Assembly (NCBI GenBank): GCA_029204225.1
Contig: CM055097.1
Span: 41,892,028 to 41,956,027 of the forward strand
Length of the DNA: 64,000 nt
Direction: 5' to 3'
Origin: Diphasiastrum complanatum
Lineage: Eukaryota; Streptophyta; Lycopodiopsida; Lycopodiales; Lycopodiaceae
Shown here: positions 23,061 through 33,440 of the stretch, piece after piece
Numbering within the stretch: position 1 is the first letter of the stretch
Layout of the letters: each line of letters starts with the position of its first letter
Translations under genes and position numbers: made by a program
Notes under the pieces: generated by a model
Database searches by the model: none
Told to the model about the DNA's origin: nothing
Seen by the model: only the letters and a program-made list of their open reading frames with translations

Positions 23061-23074
23061 ACATACCATATCTA

Positions 23075-24337
23075 GAAATTCAAGATGAAGGTTATACTTT
23101 TAGCCAAAGAACTGTGGGACATCGTTGATGGCATAGAGCTCAAACCAGAAGGTGATGCAGCCATCACCACCAAGTGGAAACTGAGAGATGGCAAAGCATT
23201 TGCCATGATCACCCTCAACATCAAGGACACTCAAATCAGCCACATACGTGTTGTTCGATGGCTAAGGATGCATGGGACATCCTAGCAACTCTGTACGACA
23301 TTAGAGACGTTACTTCCAAGCTTCATCTGAGGAAGAAATTCTTCACCCTCAGAATATCTGATGCAGATAGTGTTTCAAGTCACCTCAACACCTTCAAGAA
23401 TCTTATGGAGAAGATGACTGCAACCAACTCAGTCATAGAAGATTATCGAGTCTATCTGAAGCCTACAAAAATTGGGTAATGGCAATTTCTATCCAAGAGC
23501 ACCTCACTCTGTCAAGAGTAATTGTGTTGTCCTACAAGAGGAGATAAGAAGATCATCATCCTCCTCAGGCTCAGAATCGGATCCTCAAGTTCTGTATTCA
23601 AAAAATTAGAAGTTTAGATCCAAGAGATCTACAAAGTCAGGCTCTACTGACAAGAAGAGCAACATGCAGTCTAGACCAAATTTCCATTCGGGATCGAATT
23701 CAAACTCTTCATCATTCCAACCAGCGTAGAAACTCTTCTGTAGATATTGTAAGAGGACTGGTCATGAAATCAAGGACTGCCGAACTTTGAAGTACAACAA
23801 CGAAAAGAAGAAGTAGTTCCAACAACAAGCACATAGTGCTATAGCCAATCACTCAAATCAACAACAACAAGAAGAAGATGAAGCAGCTTTCATGGCCAAA
23901 GTCGGAGAACAACAGGATATCGATTCCTGGTATCTAGACTCCGGAGCAACTCAACACATGACTCACCATCGCGACTGGTTCAAAGACTACAAGTCATTCA
24001 CCCACTCTCGTGTTGTGCAACTTGGAGACAACTCATTACATACAATCGGAGGTGAAAGAATAGTCAGAGTTGAATTCAAAAGAGTGAGGTCAAGTTGTTG
24101 TCCAATGTTCTCCATGTTCCAAATCCGACCAAGAATTTGCTCTCAGTTAGCAGAATCACCGATTTAGGTTGAAGGGTCGAATTCGATATAGAAGGCTACA
24201 AAATCCTCGACAAATCTTGAAAGGTTCTAGCCTACAGAAGAAGAAGCGGCTATCTGTACAAACTCAGCCACTTCTATTCTTCTAATAGTCAAGCTCTTCA
24301 CACAACCACTTCTGAATCAACTCATAGGTTGTGGCAT
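23075..24337 (+). pseudogene. Ty1/copia Gag, protease and GAG-pre-integrase fragment
   Basis: The + strand encodes Gag from ELWDIVDGIELKPEG (about 23,110), across a frameshift near 23,250 (AKDAWDILATLYD, then LRKKFFTLRISDADS), to a CCHC knuckle CRYCKRTGHEIKDC at about 23,737-23,778. An aspartic protease site WYLDSGATQHMTHH lies at about 23,928. It ends in a pre-integrase segment at SHRLWHEQ (about 24,338), where a Gag from another family begins. Several stops are present. It belongs to a family different from the RT that follows. Confidence 0.83.
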
Positions 24338-24553
24338 GAACAAACCAAATACAAGAAGAGAGCAAGATTAGCTCTACATTGCATAAAGTTGAATGTATGC
24401 AATGACCTCTTGAAGGAGCTGTCTTCTTGTGCCTCATCAAAAGAGACTTGGGATTCATTAAAGAGTATCTATGAATCCAATAACACTTCAAGAATCCTCA
24501 TGCTAAGGAATCAAGTCTTTCAAAGCATGAAAGGAAGTGGAGAGAGTGGACAA
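24338..24553 (+). pseudogene. Ty1/copia Gag fragment, element-A type
   Basis: About 72 codons (ARLALHCIKLNVCNDLLKEL, then WDSLKSIYESNNTSRILML) align with the Gag of element A (ALHMIKMNVNNELL, then LYESKSTSRVLTL). It begins abruptly inside the previous family's pre-integrase region and ends at about 24,553 near a fragment leading to RT. So the Gag middle segment is directly joined to RT, with protease and integrase lost. Confidence 0.8.
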
Positions 24554-24635
24554 TAGTATGTCTTTAGGATGATGCATTAGAAGAAAATCATACTTGTGAT
24601 CCTGTAAATCTTCTAAGAGGGAAGACCCCCACTTG

Positions 24636-26056
24636 CATGTAAGTGGATTTATAGAATAAAGTACAATCAAGATGGATCTATTAGTAAGTACAAGGCTAGG
24701 CTTGTTGCTAAAGGATTTCTTCAAGTAAAAGGATTGGATTATGAAGAAACATTTGCACTTGTAGCTAAGCTTGTAACTATTAGATTAATCATTTGCATTG
24801 CTACTTTGTTCAAGTGGGATCTCTACCAAATGGATGTGACAAATGCTTTCTTGAATGGCTTCTTAGAAAAAGAAATCTACATGATGCAATCCGAGGGCTT
24901 CATCAAGATTGGCGAGGAGCAAAAAGTGTGCTACTTAAGGAAGAGCCTATATGGCTTGAAGCAAGCACCTAGAGCTTGGTACTCTAGGTTGCATGATTTT
25001 CTCTATTCCCTTGGCTTTGTACTAAGTGCTTATGAATCTTCTTTATATTTCAAATGTAATGAAGGAAAGATCATCATTTTGGTGCTTTATGTTAATGACA
25101 TCATTATGACAGGAAATGATGATGAAGGCATAGGCAAAGTAAAAGTTGATTTATCTAGTGAGTTCAAGATGGTAGATCTAGGCTTCCTAAAGTTTATACT
25201 TGGGATAGAAGTGTCTAGAAGTAGCAATTGTAATTTCATAAGTCAATCTAAGTATGCTACTTCCATTCTTGAAAATTTTGGTATGAAAGATTGTAAGGGG
25301 ATTGACACCCCTATGGGGCATGTTGTGAAAGCAAATAATGAAGGTGATGAAGCATCCTTTGAGGACATCACCCTCTTTAGAAAGCTTATAGGCTCCCTAA
25401 TCTATTTAACCATCACTAGACCTGACTTAAGTTTTTGTGTAAGCAAGTTGAGTCAAAGTATGCAAGCTCCTTTAGTGTGTCATTGGAAAAGTGCCAAGAG
25501 AGTGCTTAGATATGTTTCTAATACTAGATTTTTTGGCATACTTTATGAAGGATCTAACTTGCACTTGAGAGCCTACTCGGATTCAGATTTTGTAGGTGAC
25601 AAGATGGATAGAAAGTCCATTAGTGCATTTGCAACATTCCTATGTGGAGGAGTAGTATCTTGGCTTTCCAAAAAGCAAGATACTATCTTACTATCTCCTT
25701 GTGAAGCCGAGTACAAGGCATTGACTTCAACAACTAAAGAGCTCCTATGGCTAAGAAGACTCTTGCTAGAGCTACATGTGCTAAAGGCCGAAAAGATCCC
25801 TTACATATATTGTGACAATCAAGCTTCTCAACAAATTGCTTCTGATCCTATCTTCCATGCTAGAACAAAGCATACTGAGATAGCTCACCACTTTGTGAGG
25901 GAGAAGGTACAATCCAAGGAGGTGCAGCTACATCATGTACCATCATCCGAATTTATAGCTGATATCTTAACCAAGCCATTGTCCAAAGATCCATTTTACA
26001 AGTTAAGATATGCTCTTGGAATTGTAGAAAGATGTACATTAGATTTGCCAAGTTAG
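24636..26056 (+). pseudogene. Ty1/copia reverse transcriptase and RNase H, nearly intact
   Basis: A 440-codon frame is open from 24,734 and the same sequence reads upstream to about 24,636 (CKWIYRIKYNQDGS). RT motifs are ETFALVAKLV, QMDVTNAFLNGFLEKEIYM and YGLKQAPRAWYSRL. RNase H shows AYSDSDFVGD, a Glu in SPCEAEYKALT and CDNQASQQIA, and the C terminus contains HHVPSSEFIADILTKPL. The metal-binding box reads YVND instead of YVDD (codon AAT at 25,094-25,096), so polymerase activity is presumably lost although the frame is open. A polypurine tract and LTR follow at 26,061-26,073. The 5' side is truncated and fused to Gag. Confidence 0.93.
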
Positions 26057-26072
26057 AAGTGAGGAGGAGTGG

Positions 26073-26544
26073 TGAAAATTGTCACTTCTCACTTGTCATT
26101 TTTTTATTGTAAATAAAGATCAATCACGAGTACAATGTTCATGATCTGATTTCACATGTGTGGAGCCTGTTCCCACGTGTGAAAGAAAGTACTTTTCATA
26201 TTTGTATATATCTACTTTGATTTTGTATCAATCAAGTCAAGTGTGAACATGATATGACTGGTTTTTAGTCAAGTTGACTAGTCACCTAGAAGTTAGCTTA
26301 TCCTTGCATGTGCATGAGTAAATGCTCCCACATGGCAAGTGGATGTTCACACGTGTGTATAGAGTTCTAGAAGATAAGAGTTGACCATTTTTCTTAGATC
26401 CTATTTTTTAGAAAATATTCCTATATTCTAGGAGACCAGTTCTTTGGATTTTAGCCATATTCTAGAAGGTCAACTTTGGATAAGGATCAAGGATGGATCA
26501 AATGGATAGATCTGAGTGATGTGGCACTCTTCACATGTGTGAAG
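26073..26544 (+). repeat. 3' LTR of the copia RT-RH element (family A2)
   Basis: It starts TGAAAATTGTCA directly after the purine run GAGGAGGAGTGG at 26,061-26,072, the normal place for a 3' LTR. The matched part ends at the palindrome CTTCACATGTGTGAAG (26,529-26,544). Related sequence may extend further, to about 26,900. It holds several CACRTGTG palindromes (about 26,154, 26,175, 26,351). It is the inverted partner of 22,593-23,060. Confidence 0.85.
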
Positions 26545-26911
26545 ACCTGTTGGACTATACCAGACTCATAAATGTACTTGATCCATAAAAGGATCATCAT
26601 TTTGCTAATGAGATTGATGAGACTTTTGCATTCTACACTTTTGTGAGATTTCTAGTCAATAGAATTGTGATTTTATTGAATGATTGCTATCAAGAACCTA
26701 TGTACTTGTTGTTTTAGGTGCAGGACGTACAGTGGATAGTACTCCACATGTGTGAGGCCGCTCTCACTTGTTTATGAAGATTTGATCCATTGCTCTTGTT
26801 TAAAACTAAGTGTAGTGAATCTAGATCAAGATCTAAAGTGTAGAACTGGATAGATCCATTGATCAAGCAATCAATAACTCTCTATGATTGTTAAGTACAA
26901 TCATTAATGTC
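26545..26911. other. Probable remainder of the family A2 LTR or flank
   Basis: No gene. Another CCACATGTGTGAGG motif at about 26,750 suggests continuity with the preceding LTR, but no CA terminus with a matching inverted end was found. Confidence 0.35.
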
Positions 26912-27118
26912 CTAAAACTGAAATTTCATCATGGTAGTTATCTCCATCAAGTTTTTCAATGAGAGATGACCTAGATGATGGATCCATTCTGGTTGAACAA
27001 GATCGTTGGTAGAAACAACGACTGTTGGAATATTGTTGGCTGCGCGTTTGCTAGAAAGACATCTTGATAGAAACAAGACTGATAATCCGCAGTAGAAATG
27101 CAAAATACTAAAATGCCT
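26912..27118 (-). pseudogene. Ty1/copia GAG-pre-integrase fragment
   Basis: The minus strand encodes WIHHLGHLSLKNLMEITTMM at about 26,975-26,915, the zinc-binding segment ahead of copia integrase. It sits only about 100 bp from the primer-binding site at 27,119-27,130, so Gag and protease have been deleted between them. Nothing of integrase follows; family A2 flank begins instead. Confidence 0.75.
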
Positions 27119-27130
27119 ACTCTGATACCA
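27119..27130 (-). promoter_or_regulatory. Primer-binding site, initiator Met tRNA (one mismatch)
   Basis: The minus strand reads TGGTATCAGAGT, one change from the standard TGGTATCAGAGC. It abuts sequence starting TGTCATAAAATCGCG on the + strand, the presumed LTR end. Confidence 0.75.
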
Positions 27131-28235
27131 TGTCATAAAATCGCGTGTGGGCATGAGCGGCAGCGGAAGCTCGAGGATTGAGCGCGGCGTGTAGGAACGG
27201 AAACGCAACAATTAGCAACAGAAAGATTCAAGTAGAAGAATTCATACAGAATGCGCAAATGAACGACGTAGTAGTGAGACAAAAATTGCACTTTGATTAA
27301 TATCAACAGTGAGTACAATAGCTTGAAGTAATAACTTCAGCTTGTTGAGCGCGATAACGTTGGCTACAAATAACTCTAATTGAAGATGATAAATTCAATT
27401 AACTCAATTAACACTTACATAGCTTGATTCAGTTAGTATATATATTTACAAGTGCCAAGAGACAAAAAAATATCCTACAAGCTTTTAATGCTATTTACGC
27501 CAGTCTTTGCATATGTACAAAGTTGGTAACCGCTAATCACCTTTGGAATATTTTGTTGTCCAGTTGTTTTAGGGTTGCTGATAAGTTGGCGACGTTGGTT
27601 AGCAATGTAGCAAAAATGCAAAAAAGCCAAAAAACTCGAAGGTGCCCTTAGACTGAAGGTTTGCAACTCCTGAAGGTGCCCTTACACTAAAGATATGTGA
27701 ATCTCTAAGGCACCCTTAGATTCAAGATAGCGAAGAAGGCGAAAAAGACGAAAAGTGTCAGAAAAGTGCCTTACACTGAAGGCAGAGAAGAAGACGAAGA
27801 TGCCTTAAATCAAACACAGTGAGAAAGACGAAAAGTGCCTTAGTTTAGAGGCGGCGAAGAAAAGCGAAAAAGACGAAGGTGCTCTAAAAATGGTTTTAAG
27901 GTTTTTTGGGTACTTTGTCGCATTTTTCGCAAAGAGCAAAAAGGCAAAAAAAGTGAAGGTGGTCCAAAAATGGTTCAAGTCATTCTGGCCAATGTGTCGC
28001 ATTTTTCATGAACGAAAAAGGGCGAAGGTACCTGAAAAATTGTTTAAGGTAAAATAAAGAAAAAATGTGAAGGTCCAAAAATATGAAATCGGCCTTTGGT
28101 TTTTCAGGATGCTCATTACTTGAACGATTTGTTTAAGACTGAGCATAAAAAATCTAACAGTAATAGCCGCCACCATCGCGAGAAGGAAGGCTTCACAAAT
28201 TGTGAGAGAGAGAGAGCTACTTTTTCAGCAGACAA
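27131..28235 (-). repeat. 5' LTR of a minus-strand copia element, boundary approximate
   Basis: It begins with TG next to the primer site. It shares GAGTACAATA, GAGAGAGAGAGAGCTA and many GCGAAAAAGACGA words with the family K LTRs at 31.4, 40.2, 49.4 and 51.9 kb, in part in another order. The far end is not fixed because no copy of the inverted terminus was seen. Internal tandem repeats are listed separately. Confidence 0.55.
27641..27895 (+). repeat. Degenerate tandem repeat, about 33-60 bp per unit
   Basis: The phrase GGTGCCCTTAnACTnAAGG, often followed by GCGAAnAAGACGAA, recurs near 27,641, 27,675, 27,708, 27,766, 27,801, 27,835 and 27,880. Unit length varies with the size of the GA-rich part. 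It lies inside the presumed LTR. Confidence 0.7.
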
Positions 28236-28826
28236 AAACTAGTGCGATGGCGCACTTTCTCGGCCCTCTATAGAGCTCTATTGAGCTCGCATTCAAGCGT
28301 GCATCAACCTCATCACGTTTGGAAACTGGCTTCACAGCCTACCATCGTTGTTTTTGTAAGAACTAATTCGCACCATCCCTGGCTCGAATCAGCCAACTGC
28401 CAATGCTCTCTACAGATCAAAACAGCTTGCCAGCTGCCATCGGTCGCCAACCACAACACCATTCAATCAGAAGTTTCTTTCTGAGAACGTCACTCCTTCA
28501 ACAAGTGAAAGGACAGGGAGGCGTGCCCCTCTGATTACCATCATCATGTTACAAACATATGATCTACTACAAGCTACGGCTATTCAATGACAAGAATGGA
28601 TTCAACAGCTTCACAACTATTTCAAACAGGAATCTGACCTATCAAAAGCAACTATGTCTGTCAATAGATCAGCTGATCAATGGCAATCACAGGCTTCCTC
28701 CATGCACTTCATCCAGAGCCCTTTGTTGTGAAAAAGCATCCAACAAGGTTATCTTCCATGTCTATTCTCAGCTACACACATTTTTTCCAAAGCATGCATG
28801 AATCAAGACCTGTAAAACACTGTCTT
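28236..28826. other. Noncoding stretch, probable leader of LTR family L copy 2
   Basis: No domain is visible. It lies on the internal side of the primer-binding site at 28,827-28,838, like 8.7-10.5 kb in copy 1. Confidence 0.45.
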
Positions 28827-28838
28827 GCTTTGATACCA
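28827..28838 (-). promoter_or_regulatory. Primer-binding site, Met-tRNA type
   Basis: The minus strand reads TGGTATCAAAGC, identical to the site at 10,496-10,507, with the LTR end (ending CTTTACA) one base away. Confidence 0.85.
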
Positions 28839-28839
28839 A

Positions 28840-29255
28840 TGTAAAGACCCTAAAGGATTTCCCCTAAGATGAGGATAGGAGAACACAATAGAAGAGACTA
28901 TGGAGCCAAACCGCCCAACCAATCCTAGATCAAACCTGGACCTAGCCCCCAAGCCATGCCATGTGAAGCAAGAGGAGAAGAGAGAAATTGGCAACCTAAA
29001 CCCAATATGTCGATGGGAGAATCCCTACCTCATTATATAGAGAGTAGAGTCATGTGCATGAAACCATGCAACCCCCATGCAGGTCAACTATAAATAGATC
29101 ACATCTCTTCATGCAGTCCTCCTACCTATATTTGTCACACAGATATGCAATACACCAAATGTATCAATTAGAGTGTTTGGGTCCTCTCAAGGTAATTAAT
29201 CACAAACTGGCCTTAACATGGCATTAAATCATGGCGCGACCAACAATCTCGAATA
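28840..29255 (-). repeat. LTR of family L, copy 2
   Basis: It starts TGTAAAGACCC on the + strand. Shared blocks with copies 1 and 3 include TGGAGCCAAACCGCCCAACCAA-type sequence (28,900-28,921), AGCCATG, a TATATAGAG promoter-like block near 29,034, and GTTTGGGTCCTCTCAAGGTAATTAAT near 29,175. The far end is approximate. Confidence 0.7.
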
Positions 29256-29310
29256 TTGGAGGGCCGGTCTACCATATTAGGACTATTCTAGGTCCTTAAC
29301 CAAATATTGC

Positions 29311-29407
29311 CATAACACAAAGCCTCTCTCAACCTAGGCGTTCTCTCTCTCCCTTTCTCTACTCTCTCTCTCTCTTCTCTCTCCTCTCCCTCTCTATTTG
29401 TGTTATG
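29311..29407. repeat. 11-bp inverted repeat around a CT-rich tract
   Basis: CATAACACAAA at 29,311-29,321 and TTTGTGTTATG at 29,397-29,407 are perfect inverse complements enclosing about 75 bp of nearly pure pyrimidine. It lies in the presumed LTR just before the primer-binding site at 29,471. Confidence 0.7.
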
Positions 29408-29470
29408 CGGGTGAAGGCGAGGTTGCCGCTCCCAGCATTCGAACCCTATACTACAAAGATGACACAACAG

Positions 29471-29489
29471 TGGCACCGTTGCCGGGGAG
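29471..29489 (+). promoter_or_regulatory. Primer-binding site, Asp tRNA type
   Basis: TGGCACCGTTGCCGGGGAG differs by one base from the TGGCGCCGTTGCCGGGGA used by many plant gypsy elements (Athila/Tat lineages). An ACAACA terminus precedes it, so a gypsy LTR ends at about 29,469 on the + strand. No gag or pol of this element follows on the + strand. Confidence 0.8.
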
Positions 29490-29810
29490 CGCCACACTCT
29501 CGTCTTGCCGCATAGCACCCCGCTCTCCTTTATGTCACTCTCTTCTTTTCTCTCTTCACTTTTTTTTTTCCACCAACATTCGGATTTTAAGGGGTAGATT
29601 AGCGTGATTAGTGCTACATTTATTGTTTTTTTGAGATTTTTTGTTTGTATGTATTGTGGGGAGAAATTGGGAGGTGAGAGGATCAGTTCCAAGCATCCAA
29701 TTTCTTCCAAAAATCCAAAAAACTCAAAAAAATTCAAAATATATTTTTGGCAAAAAATTTAGGCTGGAAAACATATAAGATCTAATAACTTTTTGTTCAG
29801 ATTGAACTAA

Positions 29811-30345
29811 CTTTCGTAGAGCCTTTTGAAGTTCTATCTCACTGAGACAAGGACACATAATTATCTGCAAGAGTTAGTTCCTAGCCATTTTTTCAAAATA
29901 GCCAAAAATAGCCCAAAAAAACCTTAATTTTTCTAAAAATACTGCTAACTAACCTTCGTAGAGCCCTCTGAAGCTCCATCTCAGTGAGACAAGGATACAT
30001 AGAAGGTTGCGAAGGTTCATTCCCAGAGAAAGTGCCTCTACGAAGGTTTCCAAGAAAAAATGATGAGAAAATCAGACAAAATCCTCGCAGACAACCAAAT
30101 TTCAAGTTTCTGTGGTAAGTAACCTTTGTAGAGGATTCCGAAGTTCCATCTCATTGAGACAAAGATACAGAAATTTCTGCGAGAGTTAGTTTGCAGTTTA
30201 GCACCCCCTACAAAGGTTCCCAAGATCCATAATAGCAAAATCAAAGGCAGAACCCTCGCAGACATCAATTTTTTGATTTTTTGTGGCCACTAATCTTTGC
30301 AGAGAATTCTGAAGCTCCATCTCATTGAGATAGTAACACAGAAAA
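29811..30345 (+). repeat. Diverged tandem repeat, about 140-175 bp per unit
   Basis: A block resembling TAACYTTYGTAGAG followed by TCYGAAGYTCYATCTCA and then GAGACAAGGATACA begins near 29,811, 29,953, 30,121 and 30,294, with an extra weaker start near 30,450. The intervals are 142, 168 and 173 bp. It lies downstream of the Asp-tRNA primer site, so it probably forms the element leader. Confidence 0.78.
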
Positions 30346-30459
30346 CCCTGCAAGAGCTAGTTTGAATTATTGAGTGATTTGTGAGTCAAAAAGTGGTTTT
30401 GAACCCTCGTAGACATCAATAACTCTCGCACAACTGAGAAGTAACCTTTGTAGACCATC

Positions 30460-31399
30460 CAATTATTTTGAAAATGTCATTTTCCATCAGAGGTGAATTC
30501 TGAGAAGGTTAATTTGAGATAAAAAGTGTTTTAGAACCCTCACAAACAGTGAGTTTTTCATCATATGTGAGAGTTAACCCTCGCAAGCTTTTCTAGAGTT
30601 AGATCCACATTAGATTTAGCTCATGTGAAGTATGCGAGAGTTACTTCCCAGTAGATCTTGAGAAAATTGGTTTTTTAACTATAAAAAAATACAAAAAAGC
30701 CCTCACATAACCAACCCTCGCACTGAGTAACCTTCACAGATAAGATCGATAGAAAGATTTGTCTCAGATCTATCTATTGTGAAAATCTCAGGCCAATCAG
30801 AGCTAGGATTAAAAAAATATTTGAAAAAAAAAACCAAGAAAAAGGGCTACAATCACACTACTAGCCAATTGAAACTGGTCAGATATTGTCAAATCTAGGT
30901 TGCAGATACAATATCCATCAACATCCAACATCCCTGGATTGAACCAAGTGAATGAACCTCAGATCAAGCCGATCAGTACCAAGAAAAATCAGTATCATCC
31001 ACATCCGTCACCATCCATACCATCCATCTATCACTCTTCTGTTCCATCTCCATTCCACCTTTTATCTCCTTTTGATAGTGTGACCATCATAGTGTTCGTC
31101 TGTTTTATCCATCCATTTATGTTTTTATTCTTCCATCTATGATCAATCTCTATTTACTCTTTTCTTTTTCTACACACTCCAAAAAAAAAAACAACTGGGA
31201 CACCACAATTTTACAACCCTTGAAGCAATTCTGTATATCGCAAGAATACTACATTCCAGCCATGACTACCAAGTTTGTGAGATTAGCTACATTTCAGATG
31301 TGTTCTGATGAGACAGTTCACTAATACACCAAGCGAATGCTCGATCTGGTAAAGGATGTCGATTTACTAAGTCCAGAGACCATAATGTAGAGCTTCTAT
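30460..31399. other. Noncoding stretch after the tandem repeat
   Basis: No recognisable domain. CTCGCA and GCGAGAG words continue to about 30,730. A Pro/Ser/His-rich frame at 30,900-31,142 looks like low-complexity translation rather than a gene. Confidence 0.4.
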
Positions 31400-31944
31400 T
31401 TTGGATTACTAGACAACCTGGTATGAAGAAATTTGCATATTTGGCTGGTGTCCGCTGGCATTCATCCAGTTCCTTCTCAGAAATTGATCGCTGATAAGCG
31501 GTGAAAATTGGCCATAAACAGTTTGTTTGCATAAATGAACTAAAACTACCACAGACGATAGTGTCGCAAAAAGACGACATTGTCGACTTTTTGCGAAAAA
31601 CCCGACAGTTCCTTGAATCTCATTTAGGGTAGTCCCACACTTTGTCAGATTCATTTCCTTAACATTTGAGGCACTTTAAAATATGCAAAAAAATACGACT
31701 CTACATTTTTACTCGCAATTCCTGACAGACAAAAAATGCGAAAAAGACGACATTGCATTTTTACACGAATTCCTGACAACCGACAAATGTCTGAATTGTA
31801 GAGAGAGAAAATGCAACATTGTTGTGAAACTCCGTGTATTTATGCAGACTGTGTAATGACACGAGAAAATCCACATAACTAGATAAACAATGGATGAGGA
31901 TCAAAATCGATTAGTCAATTAGTAAGAAGGAGAATAATCCAACA
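31400..31944 (-). repeat. 3' LTR of copia family K, element I (truncated)
   Basis: It ends TGTTGGATTATTC on the minus strand at 31,944, next to the pyrimidine (complement of polypurine) run CTCCCCCTGAATCTG. It aligns with 40,860-41,326 through CTGATAAGYGGTGAAA, CTCATTTAGGGT and AACAATGGATGA. Its low-coordinate part is missing relative to the 1.15-kb full LTR. Confidence 0.8.
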
Positions 31945-33440
31945 CTCCCCCTGAATCTGAATCCTTGAATGCCTTGGCCTTCAAACTTAGTTCTACATAG
32001 AATCTTCTACGTGCTTCTAAACTTAATGCTTTGGTTAAAATATCTGCTGTCATATCTTGCATTCGACAGTACTGCAATCTGACCTCTTCGTTGCTTTTCT
32101 TCTGACGAAATGATACTTCAGTTCAATGTGCTTACTCCTAGAATGAAATCTAGGTTGGCTGATAAAGCATGATAATGTCGTCGGAGCATATTAATGTAGA
32201 CTGATATTTGAGAGTAAGTTCCTCAACCAAATTGCTTCCTTTGTAACTTGAGCGGTTGTGATATACTCTGATTCAATGGAAGATAGAACTATTGAAGATT
32301 GCTTGTGACTGTTCCAGAAAATTGGACCATTGTTGAGGAAGAATGTAAATCCTGAAGTGGATTTACGAGTGTCTACATATCCTGTCCAACTTGCATCTAT
32401 GTAACCATTGAATAAATTGAGTTTGTCGTTGCCGACTGTTCCATAACAAATGCAAAAGTCCATAGTAGCTCGAAGATATCTCATGACTCTGATAAGAGCC
32501 TTTCAATGTGTTACACAAGGATTAGTCATAAACTGACTGAGAGAGCTGACTACAAAGGCATACATAAGAGATCCTATAATAGAATGGTAAGGATACTCAT
32601 GCATCTACTGCTTCTCATGAGTTGTTTGGAGACACTGGTCCTTTGACAATTTGAGTCCTAGTTCCATTGCTGAGAGAGCTAACTTGCAATTAATCATATT
32701 ATATTTGACTAACATGTTGTAGATGCAACTCTGTTGTATAATGTAGACCAAGTTCTATTTTCTGTCTCTGTGGATTTGTATACCAAGGCATAAATGAGCT
32801 TCGCCCAGATCGGTCATGTCGAATTCGGAAGATAGCATTGTCTTGGCCTCTTTTATCATATCAACACTGTTGCTGAAAAGCAATGTATTATCCACGTATT
32901 AAGTGATAATGATAAAAGACTGCTGCACTACTTTGAAATAAACATTTGAATATAAAGAGCTAGGTGTGTAGCCATGATCAATAAGAAAAGTACTGATCCT
33001 TTGAAACCATGCATGAGCATATTGCTTCAAACCATAAACTTCCTTATGGAGTTTACACACATGATTGTGTTTACCCTCAATAATATAACCTTCGGGTTGC
33101 ACCATGTAAATGTCTTCTTCGATAACTCCATTGAGATATGTTGTTTGTACATCCATTTGATGTATTTCCAAATCTGCTACAGTGGCAAATGATAGCAAAA
33201 GTCAAATAGAAGAATGCTTGGCTTCTGGACTGAAGGTCTCAGTGTAATCAACGTTGTATACCTGAGAAAATCCTCTAGCAACAAGTCATGCCTTTCTCCT
33301 GTTGATGGTTCCATCTGCATTGCACTTGACTATGAAAATCCATTTGCAATCAACTGTGTTTCTGCTAGCAGGTAATTCGACAATTATCCATGTCTGGTTC
33401 TTGATAAGAGATAAATACTCTTTATCCATAGCTTATTTCT
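31945..33440 (-). pseudogene. Ty1/copia reverse transcriptase and RNase H (family K, element I)
   Basis: The minus strand reads from YLSLIKNQTW and CKWIF (33,430-33,350) through QMDVQTTYLNG, YIIEGKHNHVCKLHKEVYGL (about 33,080) and FDMTDLGEAHLCLGIQIHRD to RNase H with YIDASWTGYVDTRKSTSGF (about 32,410) and SSIESEYITTAQ. The catalytic box is degraded (YVDNTLLF). Several stops, a frameshift near 32,890 and a deletion near 32,560 are present. The polypurine tract and LTR follow at 31,945. It shares its sequence with elements II and III, which makes this the best represented family in the window. Confidence 0.88.

Noticed and set aside
29288-29737. 149-codon minus frame with Arg/Glu-rich part
   Set aside because: It is driven by the CT-rich tract at 29,340-29,400 and overlaps an LTR/primer-site region.
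29811-30345. CRISPR-like array
   Set aside because: Repeat units are long, diverged and contiguous without unique spacers, and the window is eukaryotic.
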